Assembly (NCBI RefSeq): GCF_022539405.1
Contig: NZ_CP054394.1
Coordinates: 3,012,501 to 3,076,500 of the forward strand
Direction of reading: 5' to 3'
DNA length: 64,000 nt
Origin: Natranaerofaba carboxydovora
Lineage (GTDB): Bacteria; Bacillota; Natranaerobiia; Natranaerobiales; Natranaerofabaceae
Shown: positions 1 through 11,475 of the stretch, in pieces
How the letters are laid out: each line of letters opens with the position of its first letter
Numbering within the stretch: position 1 is the stretch's first letter
The notes under the pieces: model-generated
Database searches by the model: none
What the model was told of the DNA's origin: nothing
What the model saw: only the letters and a program-made list of their open reading frames with translations
Translations under genes and position numbers: made by a program

Positions 1-1067
<1,067 letters not shown>

Positions 1068-1119
1068 TACCGGTTCAAATTTGGATCTACACTATGTGCA
1101 GCTTTCAGAGAATAAATGT

Positions 1120-1239
1120 GGCTGTATCTAGTTCAATTTAAAAATCAAGCGGCTTTTATTGATACATCTAAGGCTCATACCTTCGCCAAGATGTATTAGC
1201 AAAAAACCCTAAAGATTTTAAATTGAACTAGATACAGCC
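1120..1239. repeat. Long inverted repeat in the 23S-5S spacer
   Basis: Arms at about 1120-1146 and 1214-1239 are reverse complements over 26 positions, with one extra A in the left arm. An inner pair (ATACATCT near 1162-1169 and AGATGTAT near 1188-1195) extends the fold. As RNA this would be a very stable hairpin inside the rRNA precursor. It may be an RNase III-type processing stem that releases 5S rRNA, or an inserted palindromic repeat. No tRNA is present in this spacer. Confidence 0.8.
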
Positions 1240-1294
1240 TGAAAAAAAGCCAAAAACAAGACAATGTAATATTGATATGACCTTTGAATCTAAG

Positions 1295-1414
1295 GGTCCG
1301 GTGAAAATAGCGGAGGAGACACACCTGTTCCCATTTCGAACACAGAAGTTAAGCCCTCCTGCGCCTATGGTACTGGGAGCGAGAGCTCCCGGGAGAGTAG
1401 GTCTTTGCCGGACC
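1295..1414 (+). rRNA. rrf: 5S ribosomal RNA
   Basis: The gene has a terminal helix formed by GGGTCCGG (1294-1301) with CCGGACCC (1408-1415), and the conserved 5S internal block CCCATTTCGAACACAGAAGT near 1331-1350. Its length of about 118-120 nt is normal. It follows 23S in the usual order. The exact mature ends are uncertain by a few bases. Confidence 0.93.
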
Positions 1415-1460
1415 CTTTAGTTATTTCTGGGGATAATATTCAATACAAATTTACTAGTTT

Positions 1461-2591
1461 TTATAAATAGGAAATTATGTGGTTATAATTAGAACTCGAT
1501 AATTTATGTTCCAGGGATGGAGGTAGCTTTTCAATTATAACTTTAATGTAATCTTCTTTTTCTTTATAAAGGTCTATTTCATATGGTTCTACAATATTAA
1601 AATTTTCGGAAAAGATTAGAATGGTTGGTTTTTCGGGTGAGTTTTTTATTTGTTTTGTTACAACTCCTATGCGATTTGAATTTAATAATACTATTGAGCC
1701 TGTAGGATAAATTGAAATGTTTTCAAAGAATTTTTTTATAATATGAGGATTAAGGGTAACACCTGAGTTTTCTTTAATGATATCTGCAGCTTCATAGGGT
1801 TTAATAGCTTTTCTATAAATTCTGTTGCTAGTAATTGCATCAAAGGTATCTGCAACAGCGCAAATTTGACCATAAAGATGAATGTTGTCTTTCCCCTTCT
1901 TACCTAACGGATATCCTGATCCGTCTAATCTTTCATGGTGAGTAAATGCCACATGGGCTGATATTAGGGAGATATTAGAAGAATTCCTTAATATATTATA
2001 TCCTTCGATAGGATGTTTTTTTATTATTTCGTATTCTTTTTGATTTAGCTTTCTAGGTTTATTTAATATTTCTGGTGGTAATTTAGCTTTACCAATATCA
2101 TGTAGCATTGCACCTACGGCTAGCTTTTTTATGTCTAGTTGATTTAGGTGTAATGCATGGCCTATAATTGATGAATATATGCAAACATTAATAGAATGTT
2201 GAAATAAATAATTGTCAAAAGATTTAATATTAGAAAGGTAAAATAATACTTGATTCGAATTTTTTATATCATCAATAATAGCATTTACTACTTGTGATAC
2301 TTTTTCAAAATCTTTTTCGGTCAGGTTTTTGTGAGAAATATTTTCTATTGTTTCTCTCAAAGTTTTTAAAGCTTTTATTCTTGTTTCTTCATTAATAGCT
2401 TCATTTACTTCTAGGTCTGGAACTAACTCATTTCTAATATATGCCATTGTAAAGCCTTTCTGTTTTAAGGCTTTAATGTATTTTTTAGTTAAGGTTACAC
2501 CTTCCCTTAAAATAGCTCGTCCTTTCTCGTCATATATAGTTTTCCCTAAAGTTTTTCCTACTGCCTGATCGTCCAATGGAATAGCTCTCAT
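1461..2591 (-). CDS. HD-GYP domain protein, probable cyclic-di-GMP phosphodiesterase
   Basis: This 376-residue cytoplasmic protein has an N-terminal region of about 110 residues with no recognised fold and a central-to-C-terminal HD-GYP domain. Visible motifs are HSINVCIYS, the metal-binding HD in MLHDIGKAKLP (near residue 164), KKHPIEGYNIL, and HHERLDGSGYPLG carrying the GYP signature. Proteins of this family hydrolyse cyclic di-GMP to pGpG or GMP. The start at 2591 was preferred to 2633 because a GGTGAT Shine-Dalgarno lies just upstream and the protein then begins MRAIPL. The gene is convergent with the rRNA operon and sits alone. About 80 residues follow the HD-GYP core and are unassigned. 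The family call is firm; the activity is inferred. Confidence 0.9.
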   Translation of the reverse strand: MRAIPLDDQAVGKTLGKTIYDEKGRAILREGVTLTKKYIKALKQKGFTMAYIRNELVPDLEVNEAINEETRIKALKTLRETIENISHKNLTEKDFEKVSQVVNAIIDDIKNSNQVLFYLSNIKSFDNYLFQHSINVCIYSSIIGHALHLNQLDIKKLAVGAMLHDIGKAKLPPEILNKPRKLNQKEYEIIKKHPIEGYNILRNSSNISLISAHVAFTHHERLDGSGYPLGKKGKDNIHLYGQICAVADTFDAITSNRIYRKAIKPYEAADIIKENSGVTLNPHIIKKFFENISIYPTGSIVLLNSNRIGVVTKQIKNSPEKPTILIFSENFNIVEPYEIDLYKEKEDYIKVIIEKLPPSLEHKLSSSNYNHIISYL

Positions 2592-2868
2592 TTTAATCAC
2601 CAATTCTTTAATTAAATATTTTACCATTATCATTTTAAAATGTATGAATATATTACCAATTTTCTTTGATTTTATAAATAGGACAGGTGGTTCTGTTTTT
2701 TAGGGCTTTTTTTCAAAACCTGGGCTAATAGGACTAGGTAAGCTAAATATGACAAAAAAGCTGCTAATACTAACAATTATTCACGGGTTTGAAGGAAATA
2801 GGCTTATTTTAAAGAAGTAGTTACTGAAAACCTTAATTTAGCTCTAGAAATATGAGGAGTGAGACTAG

Positions 2869-4926
2869 ATGGGAAGCAAAAAAAACCTCTTTGCGCTCGA
2901 TATTGGCACAAGAAATGTAGTTGGACTTGTATACCAACCAGTTGCAGATGGGATTAAGATAAGATCATTTAGTAAAAAAGATCATGATGTAAGATGTATG
3001 TTTGACGGACAAATTCATGATATTAATGAGGTAGCAGAAGTAGTCAAAGAGGTAAAAAATGAACTTGAAAAAAAGTTAAATTTAAAATTAGATAAAGTGG
3101 CTATAGCTGCTGCCGGACGTTCCCTTATGACTGAGAGGTCTTTTACTGAAAAAGAAAGAGACAATATACAGAGAATAGATAGTGATGAAATTTCTGCTCT
3201 TGAGCTACAGGCGGTTCAAAAAGCTCAGGCTAAGATAAAAGAAAAAGCAGCAAAAGAAGATAATAATGCAGAACATCATTGTGTTGGTTATTCAATTATA
3301 AATTATTATCTAAACGGACACCCTATTTCTAACCTTAATAGTCAAAAGGGAAATAAAATAGGTGTTGAAGTTATTGCCACATTTTTACCTCAGGTTGTAA
3401 TCGATGGATTAGAGGGAGTCATGGAAGAAGTTGGCCTGAAAATTTCTAGCTTAACATTAGAACCTATAGCAGCTATAAATCTTGCAATTCCAAAAGAACT
3501 AAGGATGTTAAACCTTGCACTAATAGATATTGGTGCAGGTACTTCTGATATTGCCATAACTAAAGATGGTACAGTGGTAGCATATCAAATGGTACCTATA
3601 GCCGGAGATGAGATAACAGAAAAAATATGCCAAGAATTATTAGTAGATTTTAACACAGCGGAAAAAGTTAAATTATCTTTAGATAAAGCAAAAAGCGAAA
3701 TACGCTACAAAGATGTAATTGGGGCAAACAAAAGTATTGAAAAAACCAAATTAATGGAAATAATTCAGCCTCCCCTAGATAAGCTTGCCGATTCATTAGC
3801 AAAAGCAATCCTCGAAGTAAATCAAACTGCACCTAGTGCTGTTTTTTGTATAGGTGGAGGTAGCCAACTCCCTACTCTAGATGACAAGTTGGCAGGGTAT
3901 TTAGAATTAGATAAAGATAGAGTAACAATCAAAGGCGATGAAAACTGGGATAAGATCAAGAATTTAAGAAAAAGTTTGAAAGGCCCCGGAAGCGTTACTC
4001 CTTTGGGAATTGCTTTGAGTTCATGTAAAGGTAAGGATCTAGGTTTCTTTTATGTAACGATAAATGGAAGACTTGTAAGATTGTTTGGTAAAGACCAGGT
4101 TAAAGTAGCGGATGCTTTACTAGCTGCAGGATACAAGATGAAAAAATTAATTGCAAGTACTGGAAAAGGGATAAAAATAGAATTAAACGGAGTTGAAAGG
4201 TATTTTCCAGGAAATACCGGAGAACCTGCAAAGATAATGGTTAACGGCGAGACGGCTGGACTTGAAACAATTGTGAAAAATAATGACGATATTTATATTG
4301 AAGAAGCTAAACAGGGTAGTACTAGACGGTTAAAAGCTAAAGAACTTTATTATGAAGTAGAGTCAAAATATTTTTACTTAAATGGTGAAAAAGTAAGTTT
4401 TCCATATGAGGTCTTAATGAATGGGGAAAGAATTCTACCGGAAAAACAGATAACTGATGGAAGTAAAATAGAAATAAAGATATTAAATAAAGTTGAGGAT
4501 TTAGCTAAGAATTTAGAACTAGACTTAGATGAATTTGATCTTATATGGAATACAAAAGTATTAGACAAAGAAGATATAATTGAAAATAAGGCAGAACTTT
4601 TGTGCAAAAGAAGACAAACTGAAGGATCTGATAATGATAATTTTGATGATAAAAGTGACGAAAAGAAAGTCGATGAAAGATCACAAGATAATGATGTATT
4701 AATAATTGAAGTTAATGGTGATGAATTAGAGATTGCTAAAACTAAAGAACCTAAGTTTTTAGATATTTTCAAATATGTTGGCTTCGATACCTCCGCTAAA
4801 AAAGGTGATTTAATAATGAAAATTAATGAAGAGCCTGCCGAATTTACTTCACCTATTAAAAATGGTGATAGGCTGACTATATTTTGGTCTGAAGAAGGTA
4901 TGAAAAAGTTAGAGAGGTTAGACTGA
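2869..4926 (+). CDS. FtsA/PilM-like actin-fold ATPase with a long C-terminal extension
   Basis: This 685-residue protein has an FtsA-type actin/Hsp70-fold domain in its first ~385 residues: phosphate-1 loop ALDIGTRNVVG (9-19), phosphate-2 loop DIGAGTSDIAI (220-230) and adenosine motif CIGGGSQLP (327-335). FtsA is normally about 420 residues. Here a further ~300 residues follow, with repeated beta-rich segments of the form VNGE...NGD...I (near 445-490, 515-545 and 640-680) and an acidic linker near 585-615. Start codon ATG follows GAGGAGTGAG. The next gene starts within 25 nt, so the two may be co-transcribed. This is not the division operon FtsA by context, since ftsZ is absent. A role in cell-envelope or division scaffolding is inference. 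Confidence 0.8.
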   Translation: MGSKKNLFALDIGTRNVVGLVYQPVADGIKIRSFSKKDHDVRCMFDGQIHDINEVAEVVKEVKNELEKKLNLKLDKVAIAAAGRSLMTERSFTEKERDNIQRIDSDEISALELQAVQKAQAKIKEKAAKEDNNAEHHCVGYSIINYYLNGHPISNLNSQKGNKIGVEVIATFLPQVVIDGLEGVMEEVGLKISSLTLEPIAAINLAIPKELRMLNLALIDIGAGTSDIAITKDGTVVAYQMVPIAGDEITEKICQELLVDFNTAEKVKLSLDKAKSEIRYKDVIGANKSIEKTKLMEIIQPPLDKLADSLAKAILEVNQTAPSAVFCIGGGSQLPTLDDKLAGYLELDKDRVTIKGDENWDKIKNLRKSLKGPGSVTPLGIALSSCKGKDLGFFYVTINGRLVRLFGKDQVKVADALLAAGYKMKKLIASTGKGIKIELNGVERYFPGNTGEPAKIMVNGETAGLETIVKNNDDIYIEEAKQGSTRRLKAKELYYEVESKYFYLNGEKVSFPYEVLMNGERILPEKQITDGSKIEIKILNKVEDLAKNLELDLDEFDLIWNTKVLDKEDIIENKAELLCKRRQTEGSDNDNFDDKSDEKKVDERSQDNDVLIIEVNGDELEIAKTKEPKFLDIFKYVGFDTSAKKGDLIMKINEEPAEFTSPIKNGDRLTIFWSEEGMKKLERLD

Positions 4927-4950
4927 TTTTGTGAAATGGAGGCGGCAACA

Positions 4951-5424
4951 ATTATATTAGTAAGTGCATGCTTGATTGGCATAGATTGTAATTATAAGGG
5001 TGAAAATAATCTTGAAAGCTGGGTATTAGACTTATGCAATAGCTACCTGGTTATTCCTGTATGTCCAGAGCAGCTTGGAGGACTTACAACGCCTAGGTTG
5101 CCTTCTGAGCTAAAAGAAGGTGATGGAGAATCAATTTGGGAGGGAAAAAAGGGCTGTGTAATAAACAGCAAAGGTGAAGAATTTACGCAGCAATTTATTT
5201 TTGGAGCAAAACAAATAATAAAAATTTCTAGGATTTTTGGCATAAGACATGCAATTATGAAAGATAAAAGCCCCTCTTGTGGGGTTTTTAATATATTTGA
5301 TGGAAGTTTTTCTGGTAATATTATAGAAGGAATGGGAGTAACGGTGGCAGGTCTATACTATGAAGGGATAAATATTTTTTCACAAAAACAAAAAGAAGAG
5401 TTTAGCCGTATGTTTTTATATTGA
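4951..5424 (+). CDS. DUF523 family protein (possible AUU start)
   Basis: This small protein of about 157 residues belongs to DUF523, a family of unknown function with conserved cysteines. Visible are VSACLIGIDCNY at the N terminus, VIPVCPEQLGGL, and KDKSPSCGV near residue 110. Family members usually begin M-I-L-V-S-A-C-L. The only canonical start, ATG at 4936, lies inside the Shine-Dalgarno sequence ATGGAGGCGG and has no ribosome site of its own. An in-frame ATT at 4951 sits 6 nt after GGAGG-CGG and gives exactly the family N terminus, so I place the start there. If the ATG is used, the product gains five residues (MEAAT). The gene closely follows the FtsA-like gene. Confidence 0.82.
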   Translation: MILVSACLIGIDCNYKGENNLESWVLDLCNSYLVIPVCPEQLGGLTTPRLPSELKEGDGESIWEGKKGCVINSKGEEFTQQFIFGAKQIIKISRIFGIRHAIMKDKSPSCGVFNIFDGSFSGNIIEGMGVTVAGLYYEGINIFSQKQKEEFSRMFLY

Positions 5425-5472
5425 CACTAATGTGTTGGTTTGTTAAACTTATGTTTAATTATCCTGCCGTAA

Positions 5473-6969
<1,497 letters not shown>

Positions 6970-7099
6970 TTAAATTTAACTTATTTAAACGAAACTTTTT
7001 TTATCCAAAAATTCAACTGCAGCAGGAATTATAGCAAATGACTAGAAATACAGATATTATTAAAATAACTATTATATGTAACAGGAAAGGAGGATAAAA

Positions 7100-8461
7100 A
7101 TGGTTAATGGAAGAGAGAATTGGGCATCAAAGATTGGTTTTGTTCTTGCAGCAGCAGGATCTGCTGTAGGCCTAGGTAACATTTGGAGATTTCCTTATGT
7201 GACAGGTGAGCATGGAGGGGCCGCATTTTTAATTATTTATTTAATCGCTATAGTTTTAATAGGTTATCCTGTCATGGTTACTGAGATCTCCCTTGGAAGA
7301 AGTACCCAGAAAAACCCTGTTGGTGCATTTAAAGCTCTAGCCCCAAATACCTCTTGGTGGCTTGTAGGTGCTTTAGGTGTGCTGACAGGTTTTGTTATTT
7401 TGAGTTATTATTCTGTAATTGCTGGGTGGTCTTTGGCCTTTATGGTTAACTCCCTCGGTGGTTTCCCACAGGGAATTGAGGCTGCGGAAGAATTGTTTAT
7501 GGGGCATATTACAGGTGTAGGCACACCAATTCTTTATCACGCTATTTTTATGGTTCTTACTGCAGGTATTATAGCTGCAGGTGTTGTAAAAGGTATTCAG
7601 CGAGCGGTACAGTTTCTTATGCCTATCCTGGCGATTCTACTTGTGTTGGTAGTATTAAGGTCTTTAACATTAGAAGGTGCCGGAGAAGGTCTTGCCTTTT
7701 TATTTGCTCCTGATTTTGGAGCTGTTACTGGTAACACTTTCTTGAGTGCAGTTGGGCAGGCATTTTTCACCTTGAGTCTTGGAATGGGTGCAATATTGAC
7801 TTATGGTAGTTATCTTTCTAACAAAGATGAGATTCCCGGAAGTGCAGCTCAAATAATTGGCTTTGATACAGGTCTAGCAATAGTAGCGGGACTTGCAATA
7901 TTCCCGGCATTTTTTGCTTTAATCGGTACTGAAGAAGTTGCTATGGAAAGTGTAGGGCTTGTATTTATTACTCTCCCTGCTGTTTTTGCTGAAATGCCAA
8001 TGGGAACTATTTTTGGATTTTTATTTTTCTTACTTTTATCAATAGCAGCCTTGACCTCTGCTATATCATTACTTGAGGTTGTTGTAGCTTATGTTATTGA
8101 TGAACACCACTGGCCAAGGACTATGGCTGCTGTAGTTGTCGGGGCTATAATTTTTGTAGTAGGTATACCGCCGATTTTAGGTTATAGTACTTGGGACGGA
8201 TTTAGTTTTGCTGGAATGGATATTTTAGATACTTATGACTTTTTTGCAGATAGTATCTTCTTGCCGTTAGGTGGAGTTCTTACCAGTATTTTTGCTGGTC
8301 ATGTATGGGGAACTAGAAATGTTATCGAAGAAGCAAATAGAGGTAATGTTAGCTTTAGAGTTGGTTACTGGATTTCGCCATTGCTGAAATATGTTATTCC
8401 ACTGGGAGTTTTTGTTGTAATGGTATTTGGAGTTCTTGAAGCTCTAGGAATAATTGGTTAA
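7100..8461 (+). CDS. Sodium-dependent transporter of the neurotransmitter:sodium symporter (NSS) family
   Basis: This is an integral membrane protein of 453 residues with about eleven or twelve hydrophobic helices. The N terminus carries the NSS signature GSAVGLGNIWRFPY in helix 1 (the Na+ and substrate-binding unwound helix), followed by GGAAFLIIYL in helix 2. Bacterial members (LeuT, MhsT, TnaT) import amino acids with Na+. Substrate cannot be told from sequence. Start ATG follows AAAGGAGG. The gene is monocistronic by appearance: 130 bp separate it from guaB and a terminator follows. Use of sodium-driven uptake fits a salt-adapted cell, but this is inference. Confidence 0.9.
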   Translation: MVNGRENWASKIGFVLAAAGSAVGLGNIWRFPYVTGEHGGAAFLIIYLIAIVLIGYPVMVTEISLGRSTQKNPVGAFKALAPNTSWWLVGALGVLTGFVILSYYSVIAGWSLAFMVNSLGGFPQGIEAAEELFMGHITGVGTPILYHAIFMVLTAGIIAAGVVKGIQRAVQFLMPILAILLVLVVLRSLTLEGAGEGLAFLFAPDFGAVTGNTFLSAVGQAFFTLSLGMGAILTYGSYLSNKDEIPGSAAQIIGFDTGLAIVAGLAIFPAFFALIGTEEVAMESVGLVFITLPAVFAEMPMGTIFGFLFFLLLSIAALTSAISLLEVVVAYVIDEHHWPRTMAAVVVGAIIFVVGIPPILGYSTWDGFSFAGMDILDTYDFFADSIFLPLGGVLTSIFAGHVWGTRNVIEEANRGNVSFRVGYWISPLLKYVIPLGVFVVMVFGVLEALGIIG

Positions 8462-8484
8462 ACAAAACTTATTTAAGTAAAAAA

Positions 8485-8515
8485 GGGGCCTTTCCTGAGA
8501 GGGAAGGCCTTATTT
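8485..8515 (+). terminator. Intrinsic terminator after the NSS transporter
   Basis: A 9-bp stem, GGCCTTTCC (8487-8495) with GGGAAGGCC (8501-8509) including one G-U pair, has a five-base loop and is followed by TTATTTAT. Confidence 0.75.
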
Positions 8516-8534
8516 ATATGAATGGGTGATTATT

Positions 8535-10007
8535 TTGAAATTTCGTAAAGAAAGAAGAGAAACCCCAATATATGAAGCGTTGAAAAAATATATAAATAAA
8601 GAATATTTGAACTTTCATACACCTGGACACTGTCAGGGAAAATGGGTGGAGGAAAAATTAAAAAAGGTCATTGGGGAAAAAGTTTTTAAGGCAGACCTGA
8701 CAGAACTTCCGGGGCTAGACAATCTTAATAATCCAGTGTCTTCTATTAAAGAATCTGAAAGATTAGCTGCTGAGACTTTTGGTGCTGATAATACTAAGTT
8801 TCTTGTAAATGGATCTACAGCAGGTATAATGGCAGCGATAATGACTGCAGCCAGCCAAGATGAAAAGATATTAATCCCTAGAAATGCTCACAAATCAGTA
8901 TATAATGCCTTGATTTTATCCGGAGCAGATCCATCTTATTTGCCATTAAAAAAAACAAATGGGAATTTTCCTTTGAACGTAGATATAGAGGTATTAAAAA
9001 ATAAGTTAAAAGAAAATATATTTAAAGCACTTTTGTTGACAAATCCAAGTTATTATGGTGTCTGTATTAATAATATAAATGAAATAAAGTGTAATCCTAC
9101 GCATAATGATATATTAATGATAATTGATGAGGCCCATGGTGCCCATTTAGATTTTTGTAACAAACTCAGTGATGGTGCCTCAAAAAGTGGTGCTGATTTG
9201 TGGGTTCAGAGCATACATAAAAATCTTGGTTCTTTGACCCAAAGTGCTATGCTCCATTTTCGAGAAGATAAAATAGATAGCCAAAGACTAGAGGCCATGT
9301 TGAGCTTGCTACAGACTACGAGTCCTTCTTATTTGCTGCTTCTTTCATTGGAGTTAGCAAGATATAACCTTGAAATTAAAAGCAATTTATGGGATGATTT
9401 TATTGAAAGGTTGATTAGATATAGACAAAAAATAATTGAAGAAATTAAAGGATTTGAACTGCTCCAAAAAAACGATTTAGATCCTTCTTTTAATCTTGAT
9501 ATTACAAAACTTACGTTGTTTACAAATAAACTAGGTGTAACGGGTTATGAAATAGCCAAGATTTTGAGAGAAGATTATAATATACTAGTTGAGATTTCTT
9601 CATATGACCATATACTTCTGTTTTTGACTCCTGCCCATGATGAAGAAGATCTAGGGTTTGTATTAAATGCCCTCGACGATCTCTCAAAAAGATTATTGAA
9701 TTTTAACAAACCTTTACAACAAAACTATAAAAAAATTCCTGACATACCAGATATAGCTTTTAAGCCAGGAGATGCTATCAAGCTTAAAAACAGGGAAGTT
9801 AATTTAGAAGAGGCGTGTGGCAAAATCTCAGCCGATTTTGTTGTACCGTATCCTCCCGGCATACCTGTACTTATCCCGGGTGAAATTATCACAAAAGATA
9901 TTATTAATTACATAGAATTTATTAATTTTATCGAGGGAACTATTATAGAAGGAGTTATAAAATCTAATAATAAAAGAAAAGGTATTAAAGTAGTGGAAAA
10001 TTATTAA
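8535..10007 (+). CDS. Orn/Lys/Arg decarboxylase-like PLP enzyme (YaaO/SpeA type)
   Basis: This is a 490-residue fold-type I PLP-dependent decarboxylase of the short (AdiA/SpeA-like) type. Motifs are NFHTPGHCQG near residue 27, NGSTAG, DEAHGAHL near 198, and SIHKNLGSLTQ carrying the PLP-binding lysine near 229; the C-terminal domain contains VVPYPPGIP. Its position directly upstream of the ATPase and tmk matches yaaO in Bacillus. Substrate (arginine, lysine or ornithine) cannot be assigned. The start chosen is TTG 8535, 4 nt after GGGTGAT; GTG 8526 is in frame but lies at that Shine-Dalgarno. The stop overlaps an upstream ATG of the next frame (TAATG). Confidence 0.88.
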   Translation: MKFRKERRETPIYEALKKYINKEYLNFHTPGHCQGKWVEEKLKKVIGEKVFKADLTELPGLDNLNNPVSSIKESERLAAETFGADNTKFLVNGSTAGIMAAIMTAASQDEKILIPRNAHKSVYNALILSGADPSYLPLKKTNGNFPLNVDIEVLKNKLKENIFKALLLTNPSYYGVCINNINEIKCNPTHNDILMIIDEAHGAHLDFCNKLSDGASKSGADLWVQSIHKNLGSLTQSAMLHFREDKIDSQRLEAMLSLLQTTSPSYLLLLSLELARYNLEIKSNLWDDFIERLIRYRQKIIEEIKGFELLQKNDLDPSFNLDITKLTLFTNKLGVTGYEIAKILREDYNILVEISSYDHILLFLTPAHDEEDLGFVLNALDDLSKRLLNFNKPLQQNYKKIPDIPDIAFKPGDAIKLKNREVNLEEACGKISADFVVPYPPGIPVLIPGEIITKDIINYIEFINFIEGTIIEGVIKSNNKRKGIKVVENY

Positions 10008-10039
10008 TGCAACTTAACATAAAAGTAGGTGATCTAATT

Positions 10040-11470
10040 ATGGAAGTGGATACTTATTATGAGTTAGAACTATTATTAAATGTTTTGCCGCCATATATTA
10101 AGGAATCTTTGCAGGGTAGAGATGATCTAGATAATTTAATTGAAATAGTATTGGACTTAGGTAGAAAGCCAGAAGCTAGATTTCCTGGCAATTTTGAATA
10201 TCTTTCTGACAAAGAAGTTAGCAAAGATGATTTGAAATATGTAACTGATAGAGTAAGTCCTTTTGGCCTAGATAATAGATCAGGAATTGAAAAAACACTT
10301 CATAGAATTTCTGCCATAAAAAACAGAAGAGATGAGATCATTGGTCTTACATGCAGAGTAGGCAAGACAGTTTTTGGGACTGTGGATATTATAAGAGATG
10401 TCATTGCTGAAGAAAATAGCATGCTTTTACTGGGGAAACCAGGTATAGGAAAGACAACAATGCTTAGAGAAACCTCTAGAATTTTGGCTGATGAATTTAA
10501 CAAAAGAGTTGTAATTGTAGATACCTCTAACGAAATTGCAGGAGACGGGGATATTCCTCACCCGGGTATTGGTCATGCTAGAAGGATGCAAGTAAAAACT
10601 CCAGAAAAGCAGCATGATGTTATGATAGAGGCTGTGGAGAATCATATGCCAGAGGTTATAATTATTGACGAAATAGGAACTGAAAAGGAAGCAGACGCAG
10701 CTAAAACTATAGCTGAAAGAGGCGTACAGTTAATAGCTACTGCCCATGGGAATTTGTTAGAGAATTTGATATCGAACCCAACTCTATCTGAATTAATAGG
10801 TGGGGTCAAATCTGTAACTTTAGGGGACGAGGAAGCCAAGAAAAGAAATACACAGAAAGCAGTACTTGAAAGAAAAGGTGTGCCTACTTTTGATGTTGTG
10901 GCAGAAATTGTAGATAGAAAGACTCTAAAAGTTCACAGACCGGTAGATAAAGTTGTGGACTTATATCTTAGAGGTTTAATTCCACAGCCTGAGATAAGAA
11001 TTAGAGAAGGTAATACTGGTGGAGAAATAATTCAAAATTCAGATGTTGAGGGATTAAATAATTCTGAAATACAAACTACAGATGATCCAGAGGATCTATA
11101 CATAGATGATTCATATGACATGATAGATCAAGCAAAGGCCCAAAAAAGCCTTTGGTCTTCTAAAAAATCACCTAAAATTTATCCTTATGCCATAAGTAGA
11201 AAGCATATAGAAAAAGTAATTAATAAATTTAATATCAAAGCTAGTTTAACAAAGCACATCCATGAAGCAGACCTTATGATAACAGTCAAATCTCAAAAAA
11301 GAAAAGGTACAGGAAAAATCAAAAAAGCCTATGAAGAAGATATCCCGGTTTATGTAATAAAGAAGAATAATTTTACCCATGTTGAAAAGATTTTAAGAAA
11401 ATTGTTTGTCGATGATGATGAAAATAATGATGAAACTGAAGCAAATAATGATGAAATGGGCGGGGGTTGA
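10040..11470 (+). CDS. AAA ATPase of the R3H/Ycf45 type (SpoIIIAA-like)
   Basis: This is a 476-residue ATPase resembling chloroplast/cyanobacterial Ycf45 and SpoIIIAA. It has Walker A GKPGIGKTTM (near residue 132), an arginine-rich HPGIGHARRMQV loop, Walker B VIIIDEIG (near 206) and ATAHGNLLENLI (sensor region). After an acidic linker, a C-terminal domain begins near residue 375 with YPYAISRKHIEKVI. The family is thought to bind single-stranded nucleic acid; its cellular role is not established. ATG 10040 has AGGTGATC 6 nt upstream, whereas the coupled ATG at 10007 has no ribosome site. It sits 5 nt before tmk, so co-transcription is likely. Confidence 0.82.
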   Translation: MEVDTYYELELLLNVLPPYIKESLQGRDDLDNLIEIVLDLGRKPEARFPGNFEYLSDKEVSKDDLKYVTDRVSPFGLDNRSGIEKTLHRISAIKNRRDEIIGLTCRVGKTVFGTVDIIRDVIAEENSMLLLGKPGIGKTTMLRETSRILADEFNKRVVIVDTSNEIAGDGDIPHPGIGHARRMQVKTPEKQHDVMIEAVENHMPEVIIIDEIGTEKEADAAKTIAERGVQLIATAHGNLLENLISNPTLSELIGGVKSVTLGDEEAKKRNTQKAVLERKGVPTFDVVAEIVDRKTLKVHRPVDKVVDLYLRGLIPQPEIRIREGNTGGEIIQNSDVEGLNNSEIQTTDDPEDLYIDDSYDMIDQAKAQKSLWSSKKSPKIYPYAISRKHIEKVINKFNIKASLTKHIHEADLMITVKSQKRKGTGKIKKAYEEDIPVYVIKKNNFTHVEKILRKLFVDDDENNDETEANNDEMGGG

Positions 11471-11475
11471 TTTGA

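Noticed and set aside
2592-2868. Possible cyclic-di-GMP or other riboswitch before the FtsA-like gene, suggested by GGTAAGC-like bases and the HD-GYP neighbour
   Set aside because: The conserved core and pairing of known classes could not be fitted; I see nothing definite in these 277 bp.
4374-4982. 202-residue minus-strand frame opposite the FtsA-like gene
   Set aside because: Serine-rich shadow of the acidic, lysine-rich coding strand; no ribosome site or family match.
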